Assembly (NCBI RefSeq): GCF_019175385.1
Contig: NC_083339.1
Span: forward strand, 30,719,637-30,783,636
DNA from: Lycium barbarum
Lineage: Eukaryota > Streptophyta > Magnoliopsida > Solanales > Solanaceae
DNA length: 64,000 bases
Direction of reading: 5' to 3'
Shown: positions 1-10,681 of the stretch, piece by piece
Layout: the number at the start of each line of letters is the position of its first letter
Numbering within the stretch: position 1 is the stretch's first letter
Position numbers and translations under genes: made by a program
The notes under the pieces: generated by a model
Told to the model about the DNA's origin: nothing
The model's input: the letters and a program-made list of their open reading frames with translations, nothing else
Database searches by the model: none

Positions 1-127
1 TTATACTTCGGTATACGCGGGGTAAAACACTTAATGTCTCAAAAACTCGGGTGCGGATCTCCATTCTAAGGGTATAAACTACCAATAACCCAAGGACTTT
101 CTTGTGATGAAAACTAGAGGTGTAACA
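1..127 (-). repeat. RE1 3' LTR, start of LTR only (cut by window edge)
   Basis: On the minus strand this begins TGTTACACCTC at 127. It matches 24893-25011, the start of the RE1 5' LTR, almost base for base. A polypurine tract lies directly before it on the minus strand, so this is the 3' LTR. The rest lies left of the window. Confidence 0.85.
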
Positions 128-163
128 TTCTCCCCCTCTTAGAAACATTCATCCTTGAATGTT
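128..163 (-). promoter_or_regulatory. RE1 polypurine tract and pre-PPT hairpin
   Basis: On the minus strand an AAGAGGGGGAGAA tract (128-140) abuts the LTR and would prime plus-strand DNA synthesis. Just upstream (144-163) is the AACATTC/GAATGTT inverted repeat found in the same place in every Gypsy body of this window. Confidence 0.75.
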
Positions 164-429
164 CATACAAGTCATGGGCTACAAAAATTTGGCACAGTCT
201 CCTCTGTAAATATACAAATCCAACCTGTGCACAGCAACCCAAAATAATGCCACATAGAACCACATAATAATATACAACACCATGGTCTTACACAACCAAT
301 CACAATAACCAGAAATAAGCCAATACTTGGGGGGATGATGCCTCAAACTGAGCCTCCTAGGGCAACGGGAAAAAGTGTGGGTACTTAGCCTTCATTTTCT
401 CGTCAGCTTCCAAGTCATTTCTTCAACAT

Positions 430-1500
430 TATTATTCCTCTAGAGTACTTTAACAGAACCCATATCCTTAGTCCGCAATCGACGAACTTGTCTATCTAAT
501 ACAGCCACTGGGGTCTCCTCGTAAGATAACTGCTCGGTCACCTGAATATCATCTACTGGTATAATTCTCGAGGGATCTCCTATACACTTACAGAGCATGG
601 TCACATGAAATACTGGATGTACAGACTCTAGCTCAAAAGGTAGTTCTAACTCATATGCTACCCTACCTATAGGTAGTTCTAACTCATATGCTATCCTACC
701 TACTGTGCGAATGATTTTGTATGGCCCAACGTATCGAGGGCATAACTTACCTTTCTTGCTAAATCTCATCACTCCCTTCATTGGTGAAACTTTCAGGAAA
801 TCCCAATCGGATACCTCAAACTCTAGCTTACGCCACCGATTATCTGCATAGGATTTCTGTCGACTCTGTGCTGCTAGAAACTTTTCTTGAATCACTTTCA
901 CTTTGTCAACTATTTGTTGTATTAAGTCTGGGCCTACTAACTGATTTTCTCCAACATCAAACCATCCTATAGGTGATCTACATCTCCGCTCGTATAAAGC
1001 CTCATAAGGAGCCATCTGAATATTGGAATGGTAACTGTTATTATATGCAATTCGATAAGAGGCAAATGATCATCCCAGCTACCTCAAAAGTCAATCACAC
1101 AAGCGCTCAACGTGTTCTCAAATGTCTGTCTAGTACGCTCCGCTTGTCCATCTGTCTGCGGATGAAATGTAGTATTAAGACTCACTTGTGTCCCCAATCC
1201 ATTTTGAAAAGATCTCTAGAAATTAGTTGTGAACTGTGCCCCACTATCTGAAATAATGGCTGAAGGAACACCAGGAAGTCATACAATCTCTCTAAGATAG
1301 AGCTTCGCATAATCTTCAGCTGAATAAGTAGTTCTAACAGATAGGAAGTGAGCTGATTTTGTAAGCCTATCAACTATGACCCATATTGAATCATACTTCC
1401 GTTGAGTACGGGGCAAGCCTATAATAAAATCCATATTAATTACCTCCCATTTGCATGTCCGAATCTCCATAACCTGTAATAAACCTCCGAGCTTCTGGTG
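430..1500 (-). pseudogene. RE1 pol: integrase and chromodomain-like tail (broken)
   Basis: This is a Ty3/Gypsy integrase remnant read on the minus strand. The core around the first catalytic Asp (NMDFIIGLP, then DSIWVIVDRLTKSAHF) lies at 1279-1470. The segment 1016-1278 is out of frame. A 191-codon open stretch at 440-1015 runs from MAPYEALYERRCRSPIGW through KLCPRYVGPYKI to a chromodomain-like VAVLDRQVRRLR. The tail is cut by a stop after VKVL, so most of the chromodomain is not read. A 33-bp in-frame tandem duplication lies near 640-705. The integrase is recognisable by family knowledge, but the copy is not functional. Confidence 0.85.
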
Positions 1501-1502
1501 CT

Positions 1503-2732
1503 CTATCTTGACTTGCTGAAAGAGAAGAAAACTCTAATGCCTGCACATCCTGGACTCGAATGCCTGCACATCAATTGCTCCTTCCATTCCTTCAACTGCG
1601 TAGGTGCCATTCTATAATGAGGAATAGATATTGGCTGAGTATCTGGAAATAGATCAATAGTAAAGTCAATCTCCCTCTCTGGCGGGATGCTTGGAAGTTT
1701 ATCTGGAAACACCTCAGGAAACTCATTAATGACAGGAATGGATTGAAGGTTCATTAACTCTGCCTGCACATCCTGGACTCGAGCTAGCTGATAAATATAA
1801 CCTTTTCTAATCATCTTTCTTGCCTTAAGGTAGGAAATAAACCTACCTCTCGGTGAAGCAACATTATCCTTCCACTCTAGGACTGGCTCGTTAGGAAACT
1901 AGAATTGAACTATCGTTGTCCTGCAATAAAAATTAGCATAACAAGAAGCCAACCAATCCATACCCACAATAACATCAAAATCAATCATGTCTAACTCTAT
2001 CAAATCTGCTAGGGTATGGTGATTACAAACTATCACTAGACAGCCTCCATATACTCGCCTAGCTATAACTAGATCACCAAGTACCATGGACACCTCAAAC
2101 GGTTTAATCGATTCAGGCTCTATCCCAAAATTGTTAGCAACAAATGGAGTAACATACGATAAGGTGGAACCTAGGTCAATCAGCGCATATATATCATAGG
2201 AGGAGACTGGTAATATACCTGTAACAACATCAGGAGACGACTCACGATCATGTCTGCCAGCTAATGCATAAATGTGGTTCTGAGGACCACTCAAACTAGA
2301 TGCTCCACCCCTTCCTCGACCACGTCCTGCTGGTGTCTTAGAACCTTTCCCTAGAGGGCGTATAGATGAAGAAGAACCAGCTACAGAGCCTGTAGGCTGA
2401 ACAATACCTACACCACCTCTTAACGGACACTCCTTCATCACATGACCTGGTCGGCCACAACCATCTGATCCCAATCGAGTCTAGAGTGTAACCTACCACG
2501 CTGTGTACACCATGGTAAAGGTGGTCTCATATGGCCTAACTTCGGTCTATGCTGAGAACCTGAAGCTCTAGAACTCTGACCCTCTCTGGAATAAGAAGAC
2601 CGATCAAATCAAGGGCTTGAAAACCCCGGAGGTGCACTCCCTGCTGAATGAAATAGATACCGGGAATGCTGCTGTCTCTGTCCTCTCCTGAACTCGCCAA
2701 TAATATCTAAAGATCTAGGCTTCTTACCATTA
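1503..2732 (-). pseudogene. RE1 gag C-terminus and protease; RT and RNase H deleted
   Basis: On the minus strand, 2474-1899 holds a decayed zinc knuckle (CGRPGHVMKEC, first Cys of CCHC missing) and a Gly/Arg-rich linker. It then holds a retropepsin with active-site text LIDLGSTLSY (Leu where Ser or Thr is usual) and the [10 protein letters not shown] segment. A stop falls near 1899. The frame 1814-1503 gives the linker before RT (NEFPEVFPD to YRMAP). It then runs through a filler sequence straight into integrase text at about 1510. RT, RNase H and the integrase zinc domain are absent. The left edge at 2732 is where RE2 begins. Confidence 0.82.
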
Positions 2733-2812
2733 AAGGGGAAATTTTTGTGAAATTTTCATAGAATTCCTAAGAGCTTAACATTCGAGGACGAATGTTTCTA
2801 ACGGGAGAGGAA
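2733..2812 (+). repeat. RE2 array: 3' end of a lost internal region
   Basis: This short stretch matches the post-pol tail before the LTR at 19681. It includes GAATTCCTAAGAGC, the AACATTCG-AGGA-CGAATGTT hairpin (2777-2796) and a purine tract ending at the LTR start 2813. An LTR that is preceded by a 3' tail and followed by a primer site is shared by two element units. So this is the scar of a left-hand unit in a tandem LTR array. Confidence 0.7.
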
Positions 2813-3250
2813 TGTTACACCTCAAAAATTTTCGCGTCGTTTGTGTCGTGAGTAAACTAATGTAAGTTTGGAGAGGTCATGGAACACTTATAATATTAAG
2901 GAATACTCTTAAAAAGTTTTAAGCAAGCATCTAAAGGTTCTGGGATCAAGCAAATTGAAGAAAATAAGTTTGTCAAAAATTTGGGAAAATTTGGTAGAAT
3001 TTTGGACAGAAATTTTGGGTCAACTTTAGAGAAGTATATCTCCTAGTATATCAGGAGTTTTGAGGTGAAACAAAATCCTTCATTGAGTTTAGTTTTCAAT
3101 GCAACAAACCGCTCGTTGATATGACATCGGAGTAGAGAGTTATGGACGTTACAAGTTAGGCCGGCGGAGCAGAGGCGCGCCCAGCTACAGTGCGCGAACA
3201 CGCAGCAATAGTGCGCGAACATTCTAGGTCAGTGGAACCGACCTTGGAAG

Positions 3251-3259
3251 TATAAAAGG
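3251..3259 (+). promoter_or_regulatory. TATA box of RE2 left LTR
   Basis: TATAAAAGG lies about 440 bp into the LTR, followed by GACCCTTTT. The same box is at 20145-20153 in the right LTR. Position and sequence fit a Pol II promoter at the U3/R border, so transcription would start about 30 bp downstream. Confidence 0.65.
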
Positions 3260-4925
3260 ACCCTTTTGGTCATTTTTTTGGGTCATTTTTCCAAGTCTAG
3301 ACCATTCCACAACATACATACATGTTCCTACAAGTCCATATGCAAATTTTTGTCTTAAAGTGTTAAAGTTAGCCATCATCGAGGCTCGGGAAGTGTATAG
3401 GATTTTGCAGCTCTTGTTCTAAACATCAAATCTTGACGGGACGAAGGAATATATTGAAGATAAATAAGATTTCAAGCTCTTCCAACTTTGATTGAGGTAA
3501 GGATACTATATATTTTTGATATTATTGATGGTATTATGGAGATTTAGTTGTTAAGGCTTCGTAAAGGCTAGTGATTGGTTGAGACATTGGGAAAACATCG
3601 TGTAGGATGTTTTATGGAGTATTTTGGTATTGATGATGATGTTGTTGATATTAGTGTTTCTATTATTTTTGTTTTGTTGGTATTGTGATTTCGGGCTAGG
3701 GATATAAACAGGGGAGATGCTGCCCGAATTTCGGCAGGTTTTAAAAGGGGTTTAATTTGAAGGCTTAAGATAAGCATGTGACGATAAACCTAACAATAGT
3801 ATGAATTCTCTTGAATATAGATTTACGATCTTGGGGATAAGCGTTAAGTAGTTAAGGAGACCCAAAAAGTAATTTAAGGCTGTCCCTTTCTTTCTAAAGG
3901 CATAATTCTTTCTTACAAACCTATACGTGTTTTCCATAACATTATTATTCCCAAAAGCTAGAAGTTCATGATTTTTAGAGTTTCTTATGATGCTAATGAT
4001 AAGTATGTTCCATGATGATCATGATGATTCCATTTTTGGAGATTCCAAAGCTTATGGTTTTGATGCTGTTATGAGATTGTTGAGTTTGTTTCATGATCTT
4101 CTTGATTTTATTCATTGTTGTTGATCCCACATTATGTTACTTGTTCATTCAAGGTGGGATATAACGATGATGATTGTTCCATAAGATAATCGGAGGTTAT
4201 CGACCTTATGTCACTCCGATAAAAAAGTAACTTTTAATTGGGCTCTAATGCATGCTATTTATATTATATATGTATATATGATATGAGAAAAGATGACGGC
4301 GTTATATACGTGTATATTATATGTATATGGGGTATGGGAAAAGGGTGACGACGTTATATACGCATAACCACCTGATCACTTAGCATATTATGATATCGTC
4401 CTGGATGCGGGATGCCAGGACGCGGGATATATAGGTATATAATGATGATACAATATATTTATGGATCGGGCTGCACGTTCCACAACACTATTATGTTATA
4501 TATATGTATGCGAAATGTTTTTGTGAAAAGGCTAAGTATACATGGTATCCGCCTTAAGAGGCATTCAAATGTACAGGTTATCTCTTTAACTTATGTTATA
4601 TTCCATATTTCTTGTTATGTTGTTATTCATGCCGTACATACTCGGTACATTATTCTTACTTACATCCCTTCTTATGGACACTGCGCTCATGCTCGCAGGT
4701 AGTCACAAAGATGGATCTGACCCTTAGGAGCTTCATCAGCAGAGTTTTAAAAGCGTTCCAGTTGCTTTGGAGCTGCAGTTTATTGGTACTACTCTTGTGT
4801 ATATATATACTTGGGCATGGCGGAGTCCTGCCTCGTCTTCATAGATTCCTATATTCTATATAGAGGTTGGTAGACAGATGTGAGCAGCTAGCAGTCCCAT
4901 AGTGTTATCAGTTCATGTGGTTGTA

Positions 4926-5141
4926 CTCCCTCCGTTTCAATTTATGTGAACCCATTTGACTGGGCACGACATTTAAGAAAGAGGGAAGACTTTTGAAACT
5001 TGTGGTTCAAAATAAGCCTTGAAAATTTGTGTGGCTGCAAATCATTCATAAAGTGAATTTGTTTCCAAATTAGGAAAGAGGTCATTCATTTTGGCACGGA
5101 CTAAAAAGGAAATAGGTTCAAACAAATTGAAACAGAGAGAG
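4926..5141. mobile_element. Stowaway-type MITE
   Basis: This is a 216-bp insertion with inverted ends: CTCCCTCCGTTTCAATTT at the left and the complement of CTCTCTCTGTTTCAATTT at the right. It is flanked by TA on both sides (4924-4925, 5142-5143). The right RE2 LTR has the empty site at 21811-21812, so the insertion came after the two LTRs existed. Terminal CTCCCTCCG and a TA target are the marks of Tc1/mariner-derived Stowaway MITEs. No coding capacity is seen. Confidence 0.9.
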
Positions 5142-5364
5142 TATTATATTTTGGCAGCCTTGTTGGCTTATGTTTATGGCCATAGTTACTAATGATTATA
5201 TAGCGATGTGTCATTGTCTTGTGATATATGCCCTTACAGATTATGATATGGATGAGCTGTCTTTGCGGTCCACCTAGAAATGATTATGAGATGTATATTC
5301 AGAGGTGCTCGGTGGGTTAGCTCCGGGTGCCCGTCATGGCCCTCTGGTTGGGTTGTGACAAAAG

Positions 5365-5376
5365 TGGTATCAGAGC
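5365..5376 (+). promoter_or_regulatory. RE2 primer binding site (initiator tRNA-Met)
   Basis: TGGTATCAGAGC lies 4 bp after the LTR end. It is complementary to the 3' end of plant initiator tRNA-Met, the usual minus-strand primer of these elements. Confidence 0.88.
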
Positions 5377-5568
5377 AGTTCTTCCTAGGATATGTCTATG
5401 AGCCATGTCCAGTAGAGTCTTATTTATAGGTGTGAAGTGCGCCACACTTATAAACAAGATATTGTGGGGCATTTAGGAAGAATTGACCTTCTTTCTTATC
5501 TTAGATCGTGCGATAGAGCTGTGTTATCAGGATTCCCCTTTCACTAATCATGTGTTTTGATTTCAGCG

Positions 5569-7006
5569 ATGCCTGTGAAGAGAAAAGTAACAGCGGCCCA
5601 GAAGGGCAAGACAGAAGCAGGAAGGAGGACTAAACGGGAGCCACCGGCAGAGATAGAAGAGGGTGAGTCCTATAATGAGGTTCCATCTCGGACCTCTCCT
5701 ACTCCACCCATATCAGAGAAGTATGAAGGGACCTCAGCTCCAGCTCCGATACCCCCAGTTCCTCCACTAGATACCTCGCCAGCAAATGAGAGAGGCTATT
5801 CAATTGCTGACCCAGTTAGTTGCCGCTCAGGCTCAGCGACAGGGTGCGGGTCATGGTGACAGAGCGGTCAGTGCATGGGCCCGTGAGTTTATTAGTCTGA
5901 ACCGTCCAGAATTCTACGGGTCAAAGTCGAATGAAGACCCGTAGGGCTTTTTAGATGAGATGCTGAGGACGCTATACACGCTTTTGATTCTGAGTCAGTT
6001 GAATTGGCCTCTTATAGATTGCAAGATGTGGCTGTCCATTCGTACAATATTTGGATGTCTTTAAGAGGGATAAATGCACCTCCGCTGATGTGGCAAGAGT
6101 TCGTGGATGCCTTCCTCTGACATTGTTTGTCGCCGAGGTTCGACGGGCCGGAGCCGAGAAGTTCTTGAATCTCCGACAGGGGAATATGAGTACTCGAAAA
6201 TACACTCTTCGCTTTAATTCCTTGGCCAGGTATGCCCCAGCCATGGGAGCTGATATGGGGACCGCGTACACCAGTTCGTGAGTGGTTTGGGGCCATATTT
6301 AATTAAGGAGTGCTTGACGGCCTCGCTTCAGAAAGGAATGAATATCGCTCGTATCAGGCCCATGCTCAGAATTTGTAGGAACGGCAGTAGCCGCAAAGGT
6401 GTAAGCATGATTCTGATAGAAGGTATAGTAAGAGGGCCAGTGCATCTCCTCGATTTGTGGACAAGAGACTTGATCGCCCTATTTATTCTGGACCGGGTCA
6501 GAGCTCCAGGATTTTGGGTTCCCAGTATAGGGGTGATTCCAGCCAGGCGAGACCATCTTCACCACGATGTACTCAGTGCGGCAAGTTGCATGCAAGACAG
6601 TGTTGCTTGGGTTTAAATGTTTGTTATACTTATGGGTGGCCAGGCCATGTTATAAGAGATTGTACTTTGAGAGTAGGTGGAGGTGTGGCTTAGCCGATAT
6701 GGTCTGCAGTTGGTTCTTCATGGTCTGTACCCCCTCCTGGGCAGACCTCTCTGACTCTAGTAGGCCGTGGCAGAGGCAGAGGGGGAGCATCCAGCTTGAG
6801 CAGTCCTCAGAACTGTATTTACGCATTGACTGGTCGACAGAACTTAGAGTCTTTACCCAATGTTGTTACAGGTATATTGTTCGTATTTTCTCATGATGTG
6901 TATGCATTAGTTGATTCGGGTTCTACATTGTTATATATTACTCTTTATATTGTTGGTCGGATTGGGGCGAAACTTGGGTCGATTAAACCTTTCAAAGTGT
7001 TTCATT
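5569..7006 (+). pseudogene. RE2 gag and protease start (broken)
   Basis: The gag ATG at 5569 follows an acceptor-like TTTCAG. The lysine-rich start (MPVKRKVTAAQKGK) opens in frame to about 5859, then the frame shifts repeatedly. Recognisable pieces follow: EFYGSKSNEDP near 5910, AEKFLNLRQGNMSTRKYTL at 6150-6215, and a zinc knuckle CYTYGWPGHVIRDC at about 6628 with the second Cys changed to Tyr. The retropepsin text DVYALVDSGSTLLYIT at 6893-6940 keeps the canonical DSG. It ends at 7006, just after FKV, where similarity to protease stops. It is not translatable as one protein. Confidence 0.82.
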
Positions 7007-8764
7007 AATGAGATGTCAGTATGATTAGATGGGGGTTGTAAGTTTTTCTCGAAGCAAGAAATGGAAGGGATAAGTATATGCTTAAATATGACCCTTGAAT
7101 ATAAATATGCTAATGATTTATGAGTATAAAGGGGTAGAAGAGGTGGAGAACGATGTACGTTACTAAAAGGGCTAGATATCGACAAACATTTTTATTGTAT
7201 AAAGTATATTGGCAAGGATGTTGTACGGAGGTACGAATATAAGGATATGTGGATATAAGACAAAGTTAGGACTAAGGTACAGAAAGATTCTTTTTCAAAA
7301 GTCCTCTTGTCACAAGATTATTGAGTTAGTAATATAAGGCTGAATAGCTAATGAAGGATGTGAATGATGCTTTGAAGCAATTGGTTATATGATGGTAGAT
7401 GAATGAGTTGGAATTCGCGAGTTCATATAAGATGTACCCTTCATCAAGGAGATGAATTTGTATTTTAAAAGAAGCTTTTCTAAAGACCGAGTGTTTAATC
7501 TGGCAAAGAGAAGGAGGAACATTAATAATCAGGGCAGATTTTGAGAATAAAATATGTGCGAGATACCATCATGGTGATGAAACGGGGAAAGCGAATAATA
7601 GGAGAAAGGTGATCTTGGAAGAACAGTAAAGAAACTATGAAGATCCCTTTGATGAAAACTCAGGCCTATCCAGGATCATTATGTTTATGAGAATATGTGA
7701 CTTGTTACAAATATGTGCAACCGACCAAATAAATTTAGACGATGAATAGTCATGACTAATATTAGTTACGGATTTGCTGAGAGCATGTACTTGCAAGGAA
7801 AATGAGAACTAATGGGATGCTAAGTATAGAATAATGGGCTAACACCCTAAGGGGGGAAGATGAGACAAACAAGTATTGGATCAGGAGTATGCTTTGTTAG
7901 AAGTTGGAAAGATAGCTACAAAAAGGAATCGGGAACCACCACAAAAGGGATAAGGTTGGGAGATAAAATTCCAAGGAGAGTCTTACCCAAAGTTTCAAGA
8001 CAAACATGCTACGAAAGGTCCAGTAATGAAGAAACAAAGAAGGATTGGGTATGACAACATGGGAGAAAAATCTTATAGATGATACGAGAATGTTAGGTAC
8101 AGAAGATCCAGGAGGTAAAGTAAATTCAAGTCACGTTGCAAGTAAGGTGGAACCAGATAGACTTACATGAGGAATTAAAGGCTGGTAGTGGAAATGGAGA
8201 AGGATAATGACGAGTAACTTTGCGTAAAATGGCTTGGTTGTACTATGAAGAATAAGGAAAATCTAGCACCAAGATGGATACTTTCATTCTGGAAGGTAAC
8301 CGAACGGTATAGAATTATGTATCCCAAATATGATATAAGTATATGAGAAGCTTGTCAAGATTATTATAGGGCTTCAATTGGTGAAGCGGAGCGTAGTCGA
8401 GGATAGCAATGGAAAATAATATGATATAAGTAAAGATATAATATTCTAGATAAGGCATATCTCTAAAAAAACAAAAACCCGAAGCTTGAAAGGGTAGTCA
8501 GGAAAGAGTATCTCAGTAAGGTGGATTCCTAAGATATTAAGGTCGAACCTATATCAAAGGTAGATGATCTATTCAAAGGAAATAAAGATGTATCATGGCC
8601 TTGATGGATCAAAAGAAGAAATATTGCAGAGTTCATAGTCCGCTAATAAATAAATAGAAAGCCTGAAAGACCGAGGAACATATAGCTATGTCGTTGAGAA
8701 ATAAAGGAATGATCGGTATGGATATTATAACTATGAGGAAGTCGGGATAACCAGTTAGTGTGTT
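7007..8764. other. Unexplained purine-rich block replacing RT to integrase of RE2
   Basis: Between the protease start and the integrase fragment, where about 3 kb of pol would be expected, there is about 1.76 kb of purine-rich sequence. It has no RT, RNase H or integrase motif in any frame that I can see. Open frames are short (the longest about 64-84 codons). No terminal repeats or target duplication are visible at its edges. It could be decayed pol beyond recognition, a replaced segment from another element, or a separate insertion. Confidence 0.5.
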
Positions 8765-8961
8765 CTGGACACCATTCCAATATTCAGATGGCCCTGTATG
8801 AAGCTCTCTATGGAAGGAAATGTAGATCGCCAGTTGGATGTTTCGAAGTAGGGGAGACAAAGCTATTGGGCCCAGACTTGATCCAACAAGCGATGGAGAA
8901 GATCAAGCTTATTCAAGATCTGTTATCAACAGCTCAAAGTCTTTAGAAATCCTACACAGAC
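8765..8961 (+). pseudogene. RE2 integrase fragment, left half
   Basis: This integrase C-terminal segment reads MALYEALYGRKCRSPVGCFEVGE, then LLGPDLIQQAMEKIKLIQD. It has a stop inside and is cut at KSYTD by the S3 insertion. The reading continues as NRRRKLKF from 19072, so the two halves were joined before S3 landed. Confidence 0.85.
8957..8961. repeat. Target site duplication CAGAC, left of S3
   Basis: CAGAC directly before the S3 LTR start is repeated exactly at 19067-19071 after the LTR end. This is the 5-bp duplication expected of Gypsy integration. Confidence 0.88.
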
Positions 8962-9958
8962 TGTTACACCCCGTATCTTCAAAGAAGCACTAATCAAATT
9001 TGAAACATAAGTACGTTGAGTTATGGTTAAGTACAACCACTTTGGAATATAAGGATCAAGCATTATTAAGTATATTTAATGAGTGAAGGATGTATATAAG
9101 GTATACCGGAAGGTTTTATAAGGAAATGAGTGAAAGAAATGAAGTGGTACGACTTCGGAGAAAGGATGGGAACTATTTTGTGTGAACATTTTGCTCCAAG
9201 TTGGGGGATGCATATCGCTTAGCATATGAAGTGTTTTAAGGTGAAACAAAAGCCTAAAATGAATTTAGTTGAGTCTAGTTTCCAACGCAAGAAACCGCTC
9301 ATCGATAGGACATCGGAGTAGAGAATTATGGAAGTTACAAGTTCAGCTGACAGAGCAGAAACGCGTGCTACAGTACTGCTACAGTACCGACCTGCTACAG
9401 TGAACCCGACCTAAATTTGACCCTTATAAAAAGGGTAAGAACCCCTTTTTTTCACCATATTTTGCTGGAAAATTCCAGAAATTGAAGAGAGAGAGTGAGG
9501 AAAACAAAAAGTGAGCAATTTTCAAGTATTGGAGTACTGGTTTATGTCCGGGTAACGCATGGTTGTGATTCTAGTATTGTTTTGCGGTGGATTTTAGCCT
9601 GGGTATTGAGGATATTGCTGTCTTAACAAGAAAAAAAGGTATGAATCTTTCTCTTTTGGTATTATTTAAGGCTTATTTACGGAGATAAAGTCGCTAAACA
9701 ATCGTGTAGTAAGTTTGTTAGTTATGGAAGTTGGAAAACAGCGTGTGGGCTGTTTTATGGTATATATTGGTGTTGGAAATGATGTTATGGATGTTGGTAT
9801 TGTTATTGTTGTTTTTGGTTGTTGAATTGAGAATTCGGGCTAGGCATATAAATAGGGGAGGTGCTGCCCGATTTTCGGCAGAATATAGAATAGTATAATT
9901 TGAAACTTGGTACAAGTGTGCGATGAAGAGGCTAACGTTAGTATAAATCTCCTTTTTA
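8962..9958 (+). repeat. S3 solo LTR, left part
   Basis: It begins TGTTACACCCCGTATC at 8962. At 9424-9432 it has a TATA box (TTATAAAAA flanked by CCC and GGG), preceded by a CTACAGTAC repeat cluster (9366-9405). Donor-like GGTATG is at 9639. It resembles the inverted arm 31622-33545. It ends within TTTAATG, where RE4 sequence begins. Confidence 0.82.
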
Positions 9959-10457
9959 ATGACTTAAAATATTATCCGAAATGAACAGTAGTTGAAGTGC
10001 ACAGTGGTCGTAATTCCAGTTTACTGTCCGTATTCTGTGGGCGTATTAAAGGATGATAGAACCAGAAAGTCTGGCTGAGGACATGATGATTTACGAACTC
10101 AGTTTACGGGCCGTATTTCAGTTTACGGTCCGTATTTCAAGTCGTATTTAACTATTCAAGTCTTTGGCAGAAAGTCAAAGTTTTGTAAGTTGAAATACGA
10201 CATGGCAGTTTACGGGTCGTATACCACTTTACGGTTCGTATTTCATCGACGAGACCAGAGTGCAAATCTGCAACTTTTCACATTTTCAGAACCTATAAAT
10301 AGTCGTTGGTCTCATAACCTACCTCTTATTCCCATTGCCTTTGAAATCTTACTTAGGGTTGTCAAACATCGTTCCCTTCTTATTAAAACATCGTATACTC
10401 GTCTTCTTCGTTAGTCTATTCATTGTACGTTCACGGGGAAATTTTCGAGGTATAACA
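9959..10457 (-). repeat. RE4 3' LTR, truncated
   Basis: On the minus strand the LTR starts TGTTATACCTCG at 10457 and matches the first ~500 bp of the RE4 5' LTR (17620-18120). The remaining ~2 kb is missing. A TATA box (CTATTTATAG on the minus strand) is at 10293-10302. Repeated TTACGGNCCGTA motifs lie between 10020 and 10250. Confidence 0.85.
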
Positions 10458-10494
10458 TTCTTCCCCCGTTTTGGAACATTCATCCTCGAATGTT
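10458..10494 (-). promoter_or_regulatory. RE4 polypurine tract and hairpin
   Basis: On the minus strand AAAACGGGGGAAGAA (10458-10472) directly precedes the LTR. The AACATTCGAGGATGAATGTT inverted repeat is at 10475-10494. Confidence 0.78.
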
Positions 10495-10681
10495 AAGTCA
10501 TCGGGGATTCTAGAAATATTTCGCCAGAGTTTCCCCTGTAATATGGCACTACCATCCTGTCACAATAACCCATAATATCATTGCCTCACAGGGCCACAAC
10601 ACAATAGCACATAAATTGGCCACACACGACCCATAAACATAGAAAGGAAGCATACGTACCTCATAGTGTTAGTGTCTCACC

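Larger units (their letters stand above)
2813..5360 (+). repeat. RE2 LTR, left copy
   Basis: A 2548-bp LTR starts TGTTACACCTC and ends GGGTTGTGACA, with the primer site right after it. It shares most of its length with the right copy (19681-22029). The length difference is largely a MITE at 4926-5141. A TATA box (TATAAAAGG) is at 3251-3259 and a donor-like GAG|GTAAGG at 3497. Confidence 0.88.
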
